64,000 nucleotides of DNA from an uncultured Microbacterium sp. (lineage in GTDB: Bacteria; Actinomycetota; Actinomycetes; Actinomycetales; Microbacteriaceae), in assembly GCF_943912325.1 (NCBI RefSeq), contig NZ_CALTTX010000002.1, forward strand, positions 26,393-90,392, in the 5' to 3' direction. Positions 53,809 to 62,984 of the stretch are shown piece by piece. The translations under genes were made by a program, and so were the position numbers. The notes beneath the pieces were generated by a model. The model was not told the origin of the DNA and searched no databases. It saw only the letters and a list, made by a program, of their open reading frames with translations. The first letter of the stretch is position 1. Every line of letters starts with the position of its first letter.

Positions 53809-54654
53809 ATGACACTCACCATGCGCACGAGAGCGCTCGCCGTGATGGGCGCCGTCGGCGTGCTCGCCGCCAGCCTGCTGGTGGGCGCCGCGCCCGCACA
53901 GGCCGCCGGTCGCGACGGCACCTGTGACAACGGTGAATTCTGTCTGTACTACAACTCGGACCAGGCGGGATCGGTGTCGGACTTCACCGGCTCGCTCGGT
54001 GACTACGGCGCAACGCAGCCCGACTGCTACGAGTTCAAGGGCGCCGGCGCCGGCAAGGGCGTATGCGTCAAGAACAACACCGCGTCGGTGTGGAACCGCA
54101 CGGGCTCAACCGTGCGCGTCTACGTCAACAGCAACTACGGCGGCGGCACGCAAGACTTCGCCGCCGGCGCTAAGGGCAACCTTAACGGCACCCTCAAGAA
54201 CAACAACGCCTCGCACAAGCTGCTGAGCGGCGGCGGTGGCTCGACGTCGTACCCGGCGAAAGACGACTACCCCTACAAGGGCGCGACGAGCGGCGTTGAC
54301 CCGTGGAACTTCTACAAGGGTCAGTGCACGAGCTTCGCAGCGTGGGCCGTGCGCTCGCGGTTGGGCATCAACTTCTCGAACTCGTACAAGGGCCAGCACT
54401 GGGGCAACGCGATCAACTGGGACAACGCGGCACGTGCGGCGGGGATCTCGGTCAGCGGAACGCCTCGCGCCGGTGACGTCGCGGTGCGCAACAGCGGCAC
54501 CTACGGCCACGTCGCGTTCGTGACCAAGGTCAACGCCAACGGCACGATCGAGATCGACGAGTACAACTTCGTTCGGTCGGACGCCTACTCGCACCGTACG
54601 GCCACGGTCGGGAGCGGTTCGAGCTCGTTCGACTCGTTCATCCACTTCGGCTGA
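53809..54654 (+). CDS. Secreted I36-like plus CHAP-domain protein
   Basis: A 281-residue exported protein. The signal peptide (1-33) ends with AAPAQAAG. Residues 38-140 form an I36 peptidase-inhibitor-like/beta-gamma crystallin domain (GEFCLYYNSDQAGSVSDFTGS and YVNSNYGGGTQDFAAG) with two cystine pairs likely. After a Gly/Ser linker, residues 150-281 are a CHAP amidase: catalytic Cys in YKGQCTSFAAWAV, His in TYGHVAFVTKV and Asn/Glu in EIDEYNF. It probably cleaves peptidoglycan peptides or acts on other cells' walls, with the first domain for binding or inhibition. GGGAGG precedes the ATG; a strong terminator follows. Confidence 0.88.
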   Translation: MTLTMRTRALAVMGAVGVLAASLLVGAAPAQAAGRDGTCDNGEFCLYYNSDQAGSVSDFTGSLGDYGATQPDCYEFKGAGAGKGVCVKNNTASVWNRTGSTVRVYVNSNYGGGTQDFAAGAKGNLNGTLKNNNASHKLLSGGGGSTSYPAKDDYPYKGATSGVDPWNFYKGQCTSFAAWAVRSRLGINFSNSYKGQHWGNAINWDNAARAAGISVSGTPRAGDVAVRNSGTYGHVAFVTKVNANGTIEIDEYNFVRSDAYSHRTATVGSGSSSFDSFIHFG

Positions 54655-54667
54655 TTCGCCAACGAAA

Positions 54668-54701
54668 AAGCGGCGCGGTGCCTTCGAGCGCCGCGCCGCT
54701 T
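54668..54701 (+). terminator. Terminator of the CHAP gene
   Basis: Eleven-bp perfect stem AAGCGGCGCGG / CCGCGCCGCTT with a 12-nt loop, 13 bp after the stop codon; A-rich on the left and T on the right, so it may work for both strands. Confidence 0.88.
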
Positions 54702-54735
54702 CTGCGTGCGAGTGATGTGTCGGTGGGGATGCCGA

Positions 54736-54777
54736 GGCTCAGCGCCCGGGGCTCAGCGCTTGGGGCTCAGCGCTTGA
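54736..54777. repeat. 14-bp tandem triplication at the stop of the PLDc_N gene
   Basis: GGCTCAGCGCCCGG (54736), GGCTCAGCGCTTGG (54750) and GGCTCAGCGCTTGA (54764). The third carries the minus-strand stop (54767-54769); the other two lie in the 3' flank. Confidence 0.9.
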
Positions 54778-54976
54778 CGCCGAAGATGAAGTACGCCGCT
54801 GGCCCGATCCAGTTGATCAGGATCGCCGGGATCCACAGCGGCTTCGGCCCGTTGACGTCGTCGGCGCGGCGGTGCCAGAGATCCCAGAAGGCGAGGAACG
54901 CGAACGCGAACTGCACGAGCGCGACGGGAAAGAGGGCGACCTTGGCGCCTGCGGAGAGTTCTTTCTTAGCGGCCAT
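54767..54976 (-). CDS. Small PLDc_N-type membrane protein
   Basis: A 69-residue protein with two helices (about 13-33 and 46-66). The end LWIPAILINWIGPAAYFIFGVKR matches the phospholipase D nuclease N-terminal domain (PLDc_N), a two-helix module also found as a stand-alone membrane protein in actinobacteria. ATG at 54976. Function unknown. Confidence 0.8.
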   Translation of the reverse strand: MAAKKELSAGAKVALFPVALVQFAFAFLAFWDLWHRRADDVNGPKPLWIPAILINWIGPAAYFIFGVKR

Positions 54977-55108
54977 GGTGGGTCCTTCCCGTGGGTGTCG
55001 GTGTGAATCCATCATGCACCCCGCGTACGCATTCAGGGGTCGGGATCGCCGCCGTCGGGGCGGGCGTCTGTGGATAATTCCGCCGCCGCTTCGGCGCGAG
55101 ATGTGACG

Positions 55109-56377
55109 ATGCTGTGCATGCTGTTGACCGATTCGCGCGACGAGTTCGCCGCCTCCGCCCGGCCCTTCGGCCCGGCGGCCGGCCGACCTGGTGTCGCGGC
55201 GGGCGGGCAGGTCATCGACCACCCGCGCGACGCGGAAGCGGCGACGGCGGTCGCCGAAACTGTGCGCGATCGCCTGCGCGAGCGCGGCATCGACCCGCAT
55301 CGTTCGCCGGCCGAGGCGGAGCGCATCGCGACAGAAGAAGTGCGGGCGTGGGACGACCGGGCGCTGGCTCTCGGCAATCTGGCGCTCGCCGACGCGGCAT
55401 CCTGCGTCCGCCGAGTCATCGCTCTCGTCTCGGGCTACGGGGCGCTGCAGCCGTTCCTTGACGACCCCGATGTCGAAGAACTCTGGATCAACGCTCCCGA
55501 CCGCGTGTTCATCGCGCGGCGCGGTGTTTCGGAGCGCGTCGATGTGCGGCTCGAAGCAGGCGAAGTGCGCGAACTCGTCGAGCGGATGCTGCACGCTGCG
55601 GGCCGTCGCGTCGATATGTCGCAACCCTTCGTCGACGCATCCCTCGCCGATGGCAGCCGTCTTCACGTCGTGATTCCCGAGATTTCGCGCGCCCACTGGG
55701 CCGTCAACATCCGCCGCTTTCACAAACGGTACCGATCGCTCGCGGCGCTCGTCGCCGGAGGGACCGTGCCACCCGCCCAGGCCGATCTGCTCGTCGACGC
55801 CATGCGCGCGGGCGCTTCCGTGCTCGTGTCGGGCGCGACCCACTCGGGCAAGACGACGGTCCTGGGGGCACTGCTCGGTGTGCTCGCGCCCACGACGCGC
55901 GTCGTCACGATCGAGGAGACCTTCGAGCTGTCGGTCGATCTTCCCGATGTCGTCGCGCTGCAGGGGCGGCCGCCGAGTCTCGAGGGCACGGGCGAAGTGA
56001 CGCTTCGACGCCTCGTGAAAGAGTCGCTGCGCATGCGTCCCGACCGACTCGTGATCGGCGAAGTGCGCGATGCCGAGGCGCTCGATCTCGTTCTCGCCTT
56101 GAATACGGGCGTTCCAGCCGGCGCGACGATCCACGCGAACTCGGCCTCTGAAGCGCTGCAGAAGCTCGCTGCGCTGCCGCTCCTCGCGGGTCGGAACATC
56201 GATCACGACTTCCTCGTGCCCTCGATCGCTCGTTCGATCGATCTCGTCGTGCATTGCGAGCTCGGAGCCGACGGGCAACGCCACATCGCCGAGATCGTCG
56301 CGCCGACGGGTCGCGTGAGCGATGGCGACGTCGAAACCCGTGCGGTTTACCGGCATGGGCAGGAGACGGCGGAATGA
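55109..56377 (+). CDS. tadA: Tad/Flp pilus assembly ATPase TadA (CpaF)
   Basis: A 422-residue type II/IV secretion ATPase. The N-terminal domain (40-200) is followed by Walker A SGATHSGKTTVLG (about 238-250), the Asp box VTIEETFELSVDLPD and Walker B RMRPDRLVIGEVRDAEA, with His in GATIHANSA. It powers pilus assembly at the inner membrane. The start is uncertain; ATG 55109 and 55118 are both possible. It is the first gene of a six-gene operon, and tadB overlaps its stop (ATGA). No CpaE-like ATPase precedes it. Confidence 0.92.
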   Translation: MLCMLLTDSRDEFAASARPFGPAAGRPGVAAGGQVIDHPRDAEAATAVAETVRDRLRERGIDPHRSPAEAERIATEEVRAWDDRALALGNLALADAASCVRRVIALVSGYGALQPFLDDPDVEELWINAPDRVFIARRGVSERVDVRLEAGEVRELVERMLHAAGRRVDMSQPFVDASLADGSRLHVVIPEISRAHWAVNIRRFHKRYRSLAALVAGGTVPPAQADLLVDAMRAGASVLVSGATHSGKTTVLGALLGVLAPTTRVVTIEETFELSVDLPDVVALQGRPPSLEGTGEVTLRRLVKESLRMRPDRLVIGEVRDAEALDLVLALNTGVPAGATIHANSASEALQKLAALPLLAGRNIDHDFLVPSIARSIDLVVHCELGADGQRHIAEIVAPTGRVSDGDVETRAVYRHGQETAE

Positions 56378-57234
56378 CGATCGCGCTCGGCATCCTGCTC
56401 GCGGGTGGCGCTCTGCTCATGGCCGCACCCTGGCTCTGGCCCGCGTCATCGGCGCAAGCCACGCGGCCGCAACGCCGCGGACGAATCGCGCGCGTGCTCG
56501 AAGAGGCGGGGCTTCCCACGGTGACCCCGCGGCTCATCGCCGTCCTGTGTGTGCTCGGCGCGCTCGTCGTGGCCTCTGCTGCGTGGTTGCTCACCGGGGT
56601 CGCCGTGCTCGCCCTCGCCGGCGCGATCGCGGGCGGCTCGTTGCCCTGGATCTGGGTCAATGGTCGGCGCTCGCGTCGCATGCGCGCGCGGCGGGCACTG
56701 TGGCCGGACGTCTGCGATCACCTCGTCGCCGCCGTGCGCGCCGGACTCTCGGTACCGGACGCTCTCGGCAGCCTGCAGACGTCGGCTCCCGCGCCCTTGC
56801 GCCCCGCCATCGCGGAATTTGCGCGCGATCTTTCGGCCTCGGGGCGTTTTGACGAGAGCCTCGATGCGCTCAAGGCGCGATTCGCGGATCCGATGGGCGA
56901 TCGCATCGTCGAGACACTCCGGATGGCGCGCCGCGTCGGCGGCGGTGAGCTCGTGAGCGTGCTGCGGGCGCTTTCGGCTTCGGTGCGGGCCGACGTCGCG
57001 ATTCGCGGCGAGGTCGAGGCGCGGCAGTCGTGGGTGCGCGGCGCCGCGGTCGTCGGACTTGCCGCACCCTGGATCATCCTGCTCATGCTCGCGCTGCGTC
57101 CCGAGGGCGCCGAAGCGTACGCGAGCCCGCAGGGCGTCGCTCTCGTGATCGGCGGCGGATGCATCGCGGTCGTCGCCTACCGCTTGATGCTGCGGGCCGG
57201 TCGTCTGCCCGAGCCGAGGCGGTGGTTCGGATGA
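56374..57234 (+). CDS. tadB: Type II secretion F-family protein TadB
   Basis: A 286-residue inner-membrane platform protein of the GspF/TadB type. Four helices are present (about 3-24, 52-92, 232-250, 258-276). The T2SSF domain (about 110-230; AVRAGLSVPDALGSLQTSAPAPLRPAIAEF) lies between them. It is translationally coupled to tadA and followed by tadC with a 4-nt overlap. Confidence 0.9.
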   Translation: MTIALGILLAGGALLMAAPWLWPASSAQATRPQRRGRIARVLEEAGLPTVTPRLIAVLCVLGALVVASAAWLLTGVAVLALAGAIAGGSLPWIWVNGRRSRRMRARRALWPDVCDHLVAAVRAGLSVPDALGSLQTSAPAPLRPAIAEFARDLSASGRFDESLDALKARFADPMGDRIVETLRMARRVGGGELVSVLRALSASVRADVAIRGEVEARQSWVRGAAVVGLAAPWIILLMLALRPEGAEAYASPQGVALVIGGGCIAVVAYRLMLRAGRLPEPRRWFG

Positions 57235-58157
57235 ACGCCGTGACACAGGGAGCGATCGCCGTGCTGTTCGGCACGGGCCTCGGCGCCGGACTGATCTTGA
57301 TGGTCTGGGCGCTTCCGCGCTGGCGCGCGCAGACGCTCGTCGCCCGCATCGGGCCGTACGTCCGCGACGTGACGGGCGCGCCCGCGCCGACGAACGCTGC
57401 GAGCGGCTTCTCGGCCGCCGTCGCGCGAGCGTTCGGGCGCGCAGGCGATCGGGTCGGCGAAGCGTTGGGCTCGACCGCATCGGTCGCGGCGCGGCTCGAA
57501 CAGGCGGGCTCGCGATTCTCGGCGACGCAGTTCCGGGGGTTGCAGCTCGGGGTCGCGCTCGGCGCGGGGCTTCTTGGTGCGGCGCTCGGCATCGCGCTCG
57601 CCGTGAGTGGCGGATCGGCCCCCGGGGCCGTGCTGCTCGCTCCCGTCGCGGCGGCGCTCGGCGCGGTCGGATGCGACGTCGTGCTGCGGCGCCGCGCACT
57701 CGCGCGGGTTCGACGCGTGCGCGAGGAACTTCCCGAGGTGCTCGACTTTCTCAGCATGTGCATCTCGGCGGGCGAAGGGCTCTTGGCCTCGCTCCGCCGC
57801 GTGGGCGATCTCGGCTCGGGCGATCTGACGGCGCAACTGCGCGGGGTTGCGCTCGCCGTCGGAACCGGCAGGCCACTGACCGACGAATTACTCATGCTCT
57901 CGCAGACTCTGCGCGTTCCCGCTTTGACGCGTGCGATCGACCAACTCGTGGCCTCGATCGAGCGTGGCGCACCGCTTGCGGCGGTGCTGCAGGCACAGGC
58001 ATCCGACGCCCGTGAAGAAGCCCGTCGCGCGCTCATCGAGCGGGCCGGAAAGGCCGAAGTGGTCATGCTCCTGCCACTGGTGTTTCTCATCCTTCCGCTT
58101 TCTGTTCTCTTCGCCATCTATCCCGGCATCTATCTCTTGCAACACGGGATCGGCTGA
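57231..58157 (+). CDS. tadC: Type II secretion F-family protein TadC
   Basis: A 308-residue second platform protein, with helices at about 8-28, 100-145 and 280-303. The T2SSF domain has ELPEVLDFLSMCISAGEGLLASLRRVG near 170 and SQTLRVPALTRAIDQLVASIERGAPLAAVLQAQASDAREEARRALIERAGKAEVVMLLPLV, the typical C-terminal TadC/GspF block. It pairs with TadB to form the membrane platform of the Tad pilus. Confidence 0.9.
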   Translation: MNAVTQGAIAVLFGTGLGAGLILMVWALPRWRAQTLVARIGPYVRDVTGAPAPTNAASGFSAAVARAFGRAGDRVGEALGSTASVAARLEQAGSRFSATQFRGLQLGVALGAGLLGAALGIALAVSGGSAPGAVLLAPVAAALGAVGCDVVLRRRALARVRRVREELPEVLDFLSMCISAGEGLLASLRRVGDLGSGDLTAQLRGVALAVGTGRPLTDELLMLSQTLRVPALTRAIDQLVASIERGAPLAAVLQAQASDAREEARRALIERAGKAEVVMLLPLVFLILPLSVLFAIYPGIYLLQHGIG

Positions 58158-58200
58158 TGATCAGCCCGGTCTCGCTCACGCCCCATCGAAAGGATTTCTG

Positions 58201-58428
58201 ATGACCTCTCTGATCGATCGCGTTCGCCAGGCGGCGCTTCGTCGTCTGATCGCCGCGCAGCAGCGCCTGATCGACACGGCCGACGACGAGCGCGGCGATG
58301 TGCCTGGATGGGTCCTGATCACCCTGATGACCGCCGGCTTGGTTGTCGTCATCTGGGCACTGGCCGGTCCTGCGCTCGGGCAGTTGTTCGAGCAGGCGAT
58401 TCGCCGCGTCTCGGGCGCGGGGCTCTGA
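58201..58428 (+). CDS. Flp-type pilin candidate
   Basis: A 75-residue protein with one hydrophobic helix: DERGDVPGWVLITLMTAGLVVVIWALAGPAL (about 28-58), preceded by a basic leader. In Flp prepilins a Gly before a hydrophobic stretch with Glu at +5 is cut by a prepilin peptidase; here an ERG-D sequence precedes the helix, but the exact cleavage site and the Glu+5/Tyr+6 pair are not seen. A ribosome site GAAAGGA precedes the ATG. It is probably the pilus subunit by position and size. Confidence 0.72.
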   Translation: MTSLIDRVRQAALRRLIAAQQRLIDTADDERGDVPGWVLITLMTAGLVVVIWALAGPALGQLFEQAIRRVSGAGL

Positions 58429-58435
58429 CCCCATC

Positions 58436-58852
58436 GTGTTCGAAGCCGTGAGGCGCCGTCTCGGCGCGGGCGATGACCGGGGCGCTGCCCCGGTCGAGTT
58501 CGTGTTGGTCGGCACGATCCTCACGGCGCTGACCCTCGCGATCATGCAGTTCGCGATAGCCGTCTACGTGCGAAACGTCATTCACGATGCCGCGGTCGAA
58601 GGAGCACACTACGCAGCGCTCGCCGACTCATCGGCGGCCGAGGGGAGCGTCCGCACGCGAGAGCTGATCGTGCGCGCCGTCGGCGAGGGATATGGCGGGT
58701 CGGCCGAGATCTCGACGAGCGAGACGATGGTGCTCGGGTATCCGTCGATGCGCGTCGTCGTGCGAGCGACCCTGCCGATTGCGGGACTCTTCGGCCCCCC
58801 GCAGACGTGGGAGGTGACGGCGGATGCCCCGCGCGAATCGCTCACGGAATGA
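58436..58852 (+). CDS. TadE-like minor pilin
   Basis: A 138-residue TadE-family protein. The conserved GDDRGAAPVEFVLVGTILTALTLAIMQFAIAVYVRNVIHDAAVEGAHYAAL (about 14-62) is the TadE signature: short basic leader, a PVEF element with the Glu just inside the helix, and a following extracellular part. GTG at 58436 is 7 nt after the pilin stop. Confidence 0.85.
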   Translation: MFEAVRRRLGAGDDRGAAPVEFVLVGTILTALTLAIMQFAIAVYVRNVIHDAAVEGAHYAALADSSAAEGSVRTRELIVRAVGEGYGGSAEISTSETMVLGYPSMRVVVRATLPIAGLFGPPQTWEVTADAPRESLTE

Positions 58853-59348
58853 TCATCGGCCAGGTGGCCTGATTCGGTTCACGCGACTTGCTGGCCGGCG
58901 CCTCGTCCGCACGGCTCACGACGACGCGGGAAACGCGCCGCTCGAGTTCATCGTCGCAGGGTTGCTGTTGCTCGTGCCGATCGTCTACCTCATCGTCGCG
59001 CTGGGGCAAATTCAAAATCAGACGCTCGGCGCCGAGGCGGGAGCGCGCCACGTTGCCCGCGCGATCTCGTTGGCCACGGACCGAGCCGATGCCGACACGC
59101 GCGCTCAGGCCGCGCTCGCCGCCACCGCGCGTCAATACGGCATCGACCCGGCGACGGCCGACATCCGCGTGACGTGCACGCCGACACCTGGGCCCTGCCC
59201 CGATGCGGGCGCGACCGTGCGCGTCGAGATCAGTACGCGGGTGACTCTGCCACTCGCCCCGCCGGTGCTGGGTCTCGACGAGATCACCAGCGTGCCCGTG
59301 TCGGGCGCCGCGGTCCAGAAGGTCGGGCGGTTGTGGAGCGCGCCGTGA
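58824..59348 (+). CDS. Second TadE-like protein
   Basis: A 174-residue pseudopilin-like protein. DDAGNAPLEFIVAGLLLLVPIVYLIVALGQIQNQTLGAEAGARHVARAI (about 33-81) shows the same leader-E-F-helix pattern as the preceding TadE. The extracellular part includes VTCTPTPGPCPDAGA, where two Cys may form a disulfide. The ATG at 58824 overlaps the first TadE gene by 29 nt; no closer in-frame start was found. Confidence 0.8.
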   Translation: MPRANRSRNDHRPGGLIRFTRLAGRRLVRTAHDDAGNAPLEFIVAGLLLLVPIVYLIVALGQIQNQTLGAEAGARHVARAISLATDRADADTRAQAALAATARQYGIDPATADIRVTCTPTPGPCPDAGATVRVEISTRVTLPLAPPVLGLDEITSVPVSGAAVQKVGRLWSAP

Positions 59349-59863
59349 GCGAGTGGATGCTTCGCCGTGCCGCGCGCCCGAAGGGCGTCGCCGAACGAGA
59401 CGTCACGATGCGGCGCACACGCGCGGGGCGGGCGCTTGGTCGTCGTGTGCGCGAGGCGGCGAGCGGTGACGAGGGAAGCATCCTTCCGCTCATTCTCGGT
59501 TATGCGCTGCTTGCGATAACGCTCGTGCTCGTCGCGGCGAACGCCACGAGCCTGTACCTCGATCAGCGCCGGCTCGACGCGGTCGCCGACGCGGCCGCGG
59601 TGGCCGGTGCGGACGCGTTCACGGTCGACTTCGCGAACGAGCCACCGGTCGCCGTGCTGACCGACGAGGCCGTGCGCGAGCAGGCCGCGCTCATGGTGCA
59701 GGCCGCACCCTATGCGAGCACGCTCGTCGCGGCGAGCGCGCCGGGTGGGGGCGCCGCCCGGGTTACGGTGACCTCGACGTGGCATCCGTTCGTGTTTGCG
59801 CTCTTCATCCCTGACGGCGTGCGCCTCGAGTCGACCGCCACGACGCGCGTCGCGTTCAACTGA
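59345..59863 (+). CDS. TadG/Rv3660c-neighbourhood pilus protein
   Basis: A 172-residue protein. ASGDEGSILPLILGYALLAITLVLVAANATSLYLDQRRLDAVADAAAVAGADAF (about 37-90) is the TadG-type N-terminal helix (DEGSxxP with following helix and AD-A-AxAGA). GTG at 59345 overlaps the previous stop by 4 nt. It is the last gene of the Tad operon and is separated from the convergent MFS gene by 3 bp. No prepilin peptidase is encoded in this cluster. Confidence 0.82.
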   Translation: MSEWMLRRAARPKGVAERDVTMRRTRAGRALGRRVREAASGDEGSILPLILGYALLAITLVLVAANATSLYLDQRRLDAVADAAAVAGADAFTVDFANEPPVAVLTDEAVREQAALMVQAAPYASTLVAASAPGGGAARVTVTSTWHPFVFALFIPDGVRLESTATTRVAFN

Positions 59864-59866
59864 GCG

Positions 59867-61177
59867 TCAGCGCGTGCGGGTGCGGGGCACGAACCGGGGC
59901 ACCCAGCGGGCGAAGGCCGCCGCCCCCACGAGGCCGAGCGCGCCCATCACGGCAACGGCGATCGGCAGCGAAGCGAGAGCCGCGACGGCCGAGAGTACGA
60001 CGGGGGCTGCGGCACCGCCGGCATCCGTCAACGTGCGCCACGACCCGAGGAACGGCGCGGGATCGGTGCGGGGCGCGACATCGGCGCCGAGGGTCAACAA
60101 GATGCCGCTCGACAGGCCGTTGCCGACGCCCAGCATCGCCGCGAACATCGCGTACCAGAGGGCGGGTTGCGTGCCGTCGTGCGTGACCGACAGTGCGAGG
60201 AAGGCGCCGCTCATGAGCAGCATGGCGGGAAGCGCCGCCCACAAGCGGCCGAAGCGGTCCATCACCTGCCCCGAGGCGTAGAACAGCGCGAAATCGATCG
60301 CACCCGACAGGCCCACGACGAGCGCGATCGTCTGCGCGTCGAGGCCGATCGACACCCCCCACAGGGGTAGCGCGACCTGGCGGGCCGAGCGCAGCGCCGA
60401 CAGCGACGCGGCCGCAAGGCCGAGGCGCGACAGCACGGTGCGGTTCTGCCACATCGTGCGGAAGATCCCGACGCGGTGACCGGCTACGGGAACGGGGCCC
60501 GTCGTGATCGGCTCGCCCGAGTCGGCGGGTTCACTCGCGCCCGCGCCCGTGGCGGGGGCTACGGAATCAGGTGAGTCGTGCGGCTCGGTGAGCGAGCGCT
60601 CGGGGTCGGGGCCGAAGAGCACGAGCGCGCCCGCGCCTGCGAGGCACACGAGGAAGAACCAAGCCGAGGCGTATTCGGTGCCGAACACCGCGAGCAGCGC
60701 CGCCGTGATGAACGGGCCGACGAACATGCCGAGGCGGAACGTGCCGCCGAGCAGCGATAGCGCGCGAGCGCGCAGCGCGATCGGCACGCGCGTCGTCATG
60801 AATGCGTGCCGCGCGAGGCCGAAGACGGCGGCGCAGAATCCGACGATGAACACCCCGACGGTCAACACCGCGAGCGACTGCGCGAGCAGAACGGCGCCGA
60901 CCCCCAGCATGCCGAGCACACTCGCCGCCACCATCGCCCAGCGCTCGCCGACGCGCGCGACCGCCCAGCCCGCCGGCAAATTGCCGCAGAGCTGACCGAC
61001 GACGACGGCCGACGAGACGATCGCGGCGGTAGCGATATCGCCGCCGAGAGCTGAGGCGATGACGGGGATGAGGGGGAGCACGGCGCCCTCGCCGAGCGCG
61101 AAGAGCACGGTCGGCCCATAGATCATGGGGCCGAACGCCAGCAGGCGCGTGAGTGCGGAACGGGGCATCGACTTCAC
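59867..61177 (-). CDS. MFS transporter
   Basis: A 436-residue major facilitator with 12 predicted helices. The A-like motif appears as [16 protein letters not shown] after helix 2 and [16 protein letters not shown] in the second half. The central cytoplasmic loop (residues about 205-250) is rich in Pro, Asp and Ala. A drug or metabolite exporter of the DHA1 type is the best guess. ATG at 61177 lies 31 bp from the divergent prfB start, so the two share a short promoter region. Confidence 0.87.
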   Translation of the reverse strand: MKSMPRSALTRLLAFGPMIYGPTVLFALGEGAVLPLIPVIASALGGDIATAAIVSSAVVVGQLCGNLPAGWAVARVGERWAMVAASVLGMLGVGAVLLAQSLAVLTVGVFIVGFCAAVFGLARHAFMTTRVPIALRARALSLLGGTFRLGMFVGPFITAALLAVFGTEYASAWFFLVCLAGAGALVLFGPDPERSLTEPHDSPDSVAPATGAGASEPADSGEPITTGPVPVAGHRVGIFRTMWQNRTVLSRLGLAAASLSALRSARQVALPLWGVSIGLDAQTIALVVGLSGAIDFALFYASGQVMDRFGRLWAALPAMLLMSGAFLALSVTHDGTQPALWYAMFAAMLGVGNGLSSGILLTLGADVAPRTDPAPFLGSWRTLTDAGGAAAPVVLSAVAALASLPIAVAVMGALGLVGAAAFARWVPRFVPRTRTR

Positions 61178-61193
61178 GATACGCCGCGCCGAC

Positions 61194-61199
61194 TAGGCT
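61194..61199 (+). promoter_or_regulatory. -10 box of prfB
   Basis: TAGGCT ends 9 nt before the prfB ATG. Confidence 0.5.
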
Positions 61200-61208
61200 G
61201 GGACGATC

Positions 61209-62318
61209 ATGCTCGAGCTCGATCTTTCCGCCGAAATCCAGGCCCTGCGTTCCACTTTCTCTGACATTCAGGCCGTCGTCGACGTCGACGCCGTGCGCGC
61301 CGACATCGAACGGCTCTCGGAACAGGCGGGCGCGCCCGACCTGTGGGACGACCCCGAGAGCGCGCAGAAGGTCACGAGCGCGCTCAGCCACCGGCAGGCC
61401 GAGCTCAAGCGCGTCACCGAGGTCGAGCAGCGCCTCGATGACCTCGAGGTGCTCGTCGAGCTCGCGAACGAGATGGAAGACGAGGACTCGGCGACCGAGG
61501 CACGGCGCGAGCTCGCCGACCTCGAGAAGGCGATCGGCGACCTCGAGGTGCAGACGCTGCTCGATGGTGAGTACGACGCTCGTTCGGCGGTCGTGACGAT
61601 CCGCTCGGGCGCGGGCGGCGACGACGCGACCGACTTCGCCGAAATGCTCATGCGTATGTACTTGCGTTGGGCCGAGCGTCACAAGTATCCGGTCAAGGTC
61701 ATGGACACCTCGTACGCCGAAGGCGCGGGCATCAAGTCGGCGACGTTCGAAGTGGATGCTCCCTACGCGTACGGCACGCTGTCGGTCGAGGCCGGCACTC
61801 ACCGCCTCGCGCGGATCAGCCCGTTCGGCTCGGCCGATAAGCGCCAGACGAGCTTCGCCGCCGTCGAGGTCATCCCCGTCATGGAGGAGGCGCAAGAGGT
61901 CGATGTGCCCGAGGGTGACATCCGCGTAGACGTCTTCCGCTCGTCGGGCCCTGGTGGTCAGTCGGTCAACACGACCGACTCGGCCGTGCGCATCACGCAC
62001 ATCCCCACGGGGATCGTCGTGTCGATGCAGAACGAGAAATCGCAGATCCAGAACCGCGCCGCCGCCATGCGCGTGCTGCAGACCCGCCTCATGCTGCTAC
62101 AGAAAGAAGAAGAGGCGGCGAAGAAGAAAGAGCTCGCGGGCGTCATCACGGCGAGCTGGGGCGACCAGATGCGCTCGTACTTTCTCTACGGCCAGCAGCT
62201 CGTGAAAGACCTGCGCACGGGTCACGAGGTCGGCAACCCCGCGACGGTCTTCGACGGCGACCTCGACGGCTTCATCGCGGCGGGCATCCGCTGGCGCAAG
62301 CGCCCCGAAGACGACTGA
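61209..62318 (+). CDS. prfB: Peptide chain release factor 2
   Basis: A 369-residue RF2, recognising UGA and UAA. The anticodon-like tripeptide SPF occurs in [14 protein letters not shown] and the peptidyl-hydrolysis motif GGQ in [42 protein letters not shown] is the domain 2 signature, with Asp where Val or Ser is usual. The frame is open throughout, so there is no programmed +1 frameshift as in E. coli. In actinobacteria prfB precedes ftsE and ftsX; here a toxin-antitoxin pair is between. Confidence 0.96.
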   Translation: MLELDLSAEIQALRSTFSDIQAVVDVDAVRADIERLSEQAGAPDLWDDPESAQKVTSALSHRQAELKRVTEVEQRLDDLEVLVELANEMEDEDSATEARRELADLEKAIGDLEVQTLLDGEYDARSAVVTIRSGAGGDDATDFAEMLMRMYLRWAERHKYPVKVMDTSYAEGAGIKSATFEVDAPYAYGTLSVEAGTHRLARISPFGSADKRQTSFAAVEVIPVMEEAQEVDVPEGDIRVDVFRSSGPGGQSVNTTDSAVRITHIPTGIVVSMQNEKSQIQNRAAAMRVLQTRLMLLQKEEEAAKKKELAGVITASWGDQMRSYFLYGQQLVKDLRTGHEVGNPATVFDGDLDGFIAAGIRWRKRPEDD

Positions 62319-62331
62319 GCGGTGCAGGGCG

Positions 62332-62745
62332 TCAGGCGCCCCAGACCTCCACTCCTATCGCGCCCGCCGCGTCGCTGAGCCGACGGTCGAGCGTCGCGAG
62401 CGCGGACCCGGTGCGGGCCGCGAGGAGGAGGTAGGTGGAGTCGTACGCGGAGAGTCCGCTGCGTAAAGCAGTCGCGACGAGAGCCGCGCGATCAATGCTC
62501 CGCTTGTCGATCTCGACGGGCAGTCGGCCGAGAACCTCGACCACGCGTGTCGCAGCCGACTCGGTCAGTCTGCCGCGACGATGAGCACTGACGAGGGCGT
62601 TCGCAGTCTCGGTGATCCAGAGTTCGGGGGCGAGCATCGCGCGATTCTCGGCGCGGATGCGATCGAGCACAGCATCCGCTGCGGAACTCGATTCGTCCGG
62701 CAGAATCCACGCAAGCGTCATCGAACTATCGACGATGACGCTCAT
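62332..62745 (-). CDS. PIN-domain toxin (VapC-like)
   Basis: A 137-residue PIN nuclease. Acidic residues of the active site are Asp6 in VIVDSSMTLAW, Glu46 in ITETANAL, Asp98 in AYDSTYLLLA and Asp118 in TLDRRL, consistent with VapC-type RNases that cleave tRNA or rRNA. It overlaps the antitoxin stop by 1 nt. It is on the opposite strand between prfB and ftsE. Confidence 0.9.
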   Translation of the reverse strand: MSVIVDSSMTLAWILPDESSSAADAVLDRIRAENRAMLAPELWITETANALVSAHRRGRLTESAATRVVEVLGRLPVEIDKRSIDRAALVATALRSGLSAYDSTYLLLAARTGSALATLDRRLSDAAGAIGVEVWGA

Positions 62746-62984
62746 CAGTACCGACGCCCCTCGTCGATCAACGAGCGCACGTCGAAGTTCGTCTCACCGA
62801 GGCTTGCCCGAACAGCGCGCATCTCGTCAACAGTCTGCTCGAGCGGCGTGCTCGCTTGGACGGGAGTGAGCCTTGCGACAGCGCGCCCGTGGCGAGTGAT
62901 GGTGATTTCGTCGCCCCGTTCGGCGCGCCCGAGGAGAGCCGACAGATGGGTCTTCGCGTCGTACGCGCTCACGGACTCAGGCAT
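62745..62984 (-). CDS. Phd/YefM-family antitoxin
   Basis: A 79-residue antitoxin. SVSAYDAKTHLSALLGRAERGDEITITRHGRAVARLTPV (4-42) is the Phd/YefM DNA-binding fold; the C-terminal part (EMRAVRASLGETNFDVRSLIDEGRRY) should wrap and inhibit the PIN toxin. It overlaps the toxin start by 1 nt (TGATG), so it is co-translated. Like other antitoxins it probably represses its own promoter. Confidence 0.9.
   Translation of the reverse strand: MPESVSAYDAKTHLSALLGRAERGDEITITRHGRAVARLTPVQASTPLEQTVDEMRAVRASLGETNFDVRSLIDEGRRY

Noticed and set aside
61209..61300. Programmed frameshift in prfB
   Set aside because: The RF2 frame is open from the ATG without an internal early UGA or a CUU-UGA slippery site.
62332..62984. 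Genomic island around the toxin-antitoxin pair
   Set aside because: No integrase, direct repeats or base-composition change was seen; it is a single inserted module between prfB and ftsE.
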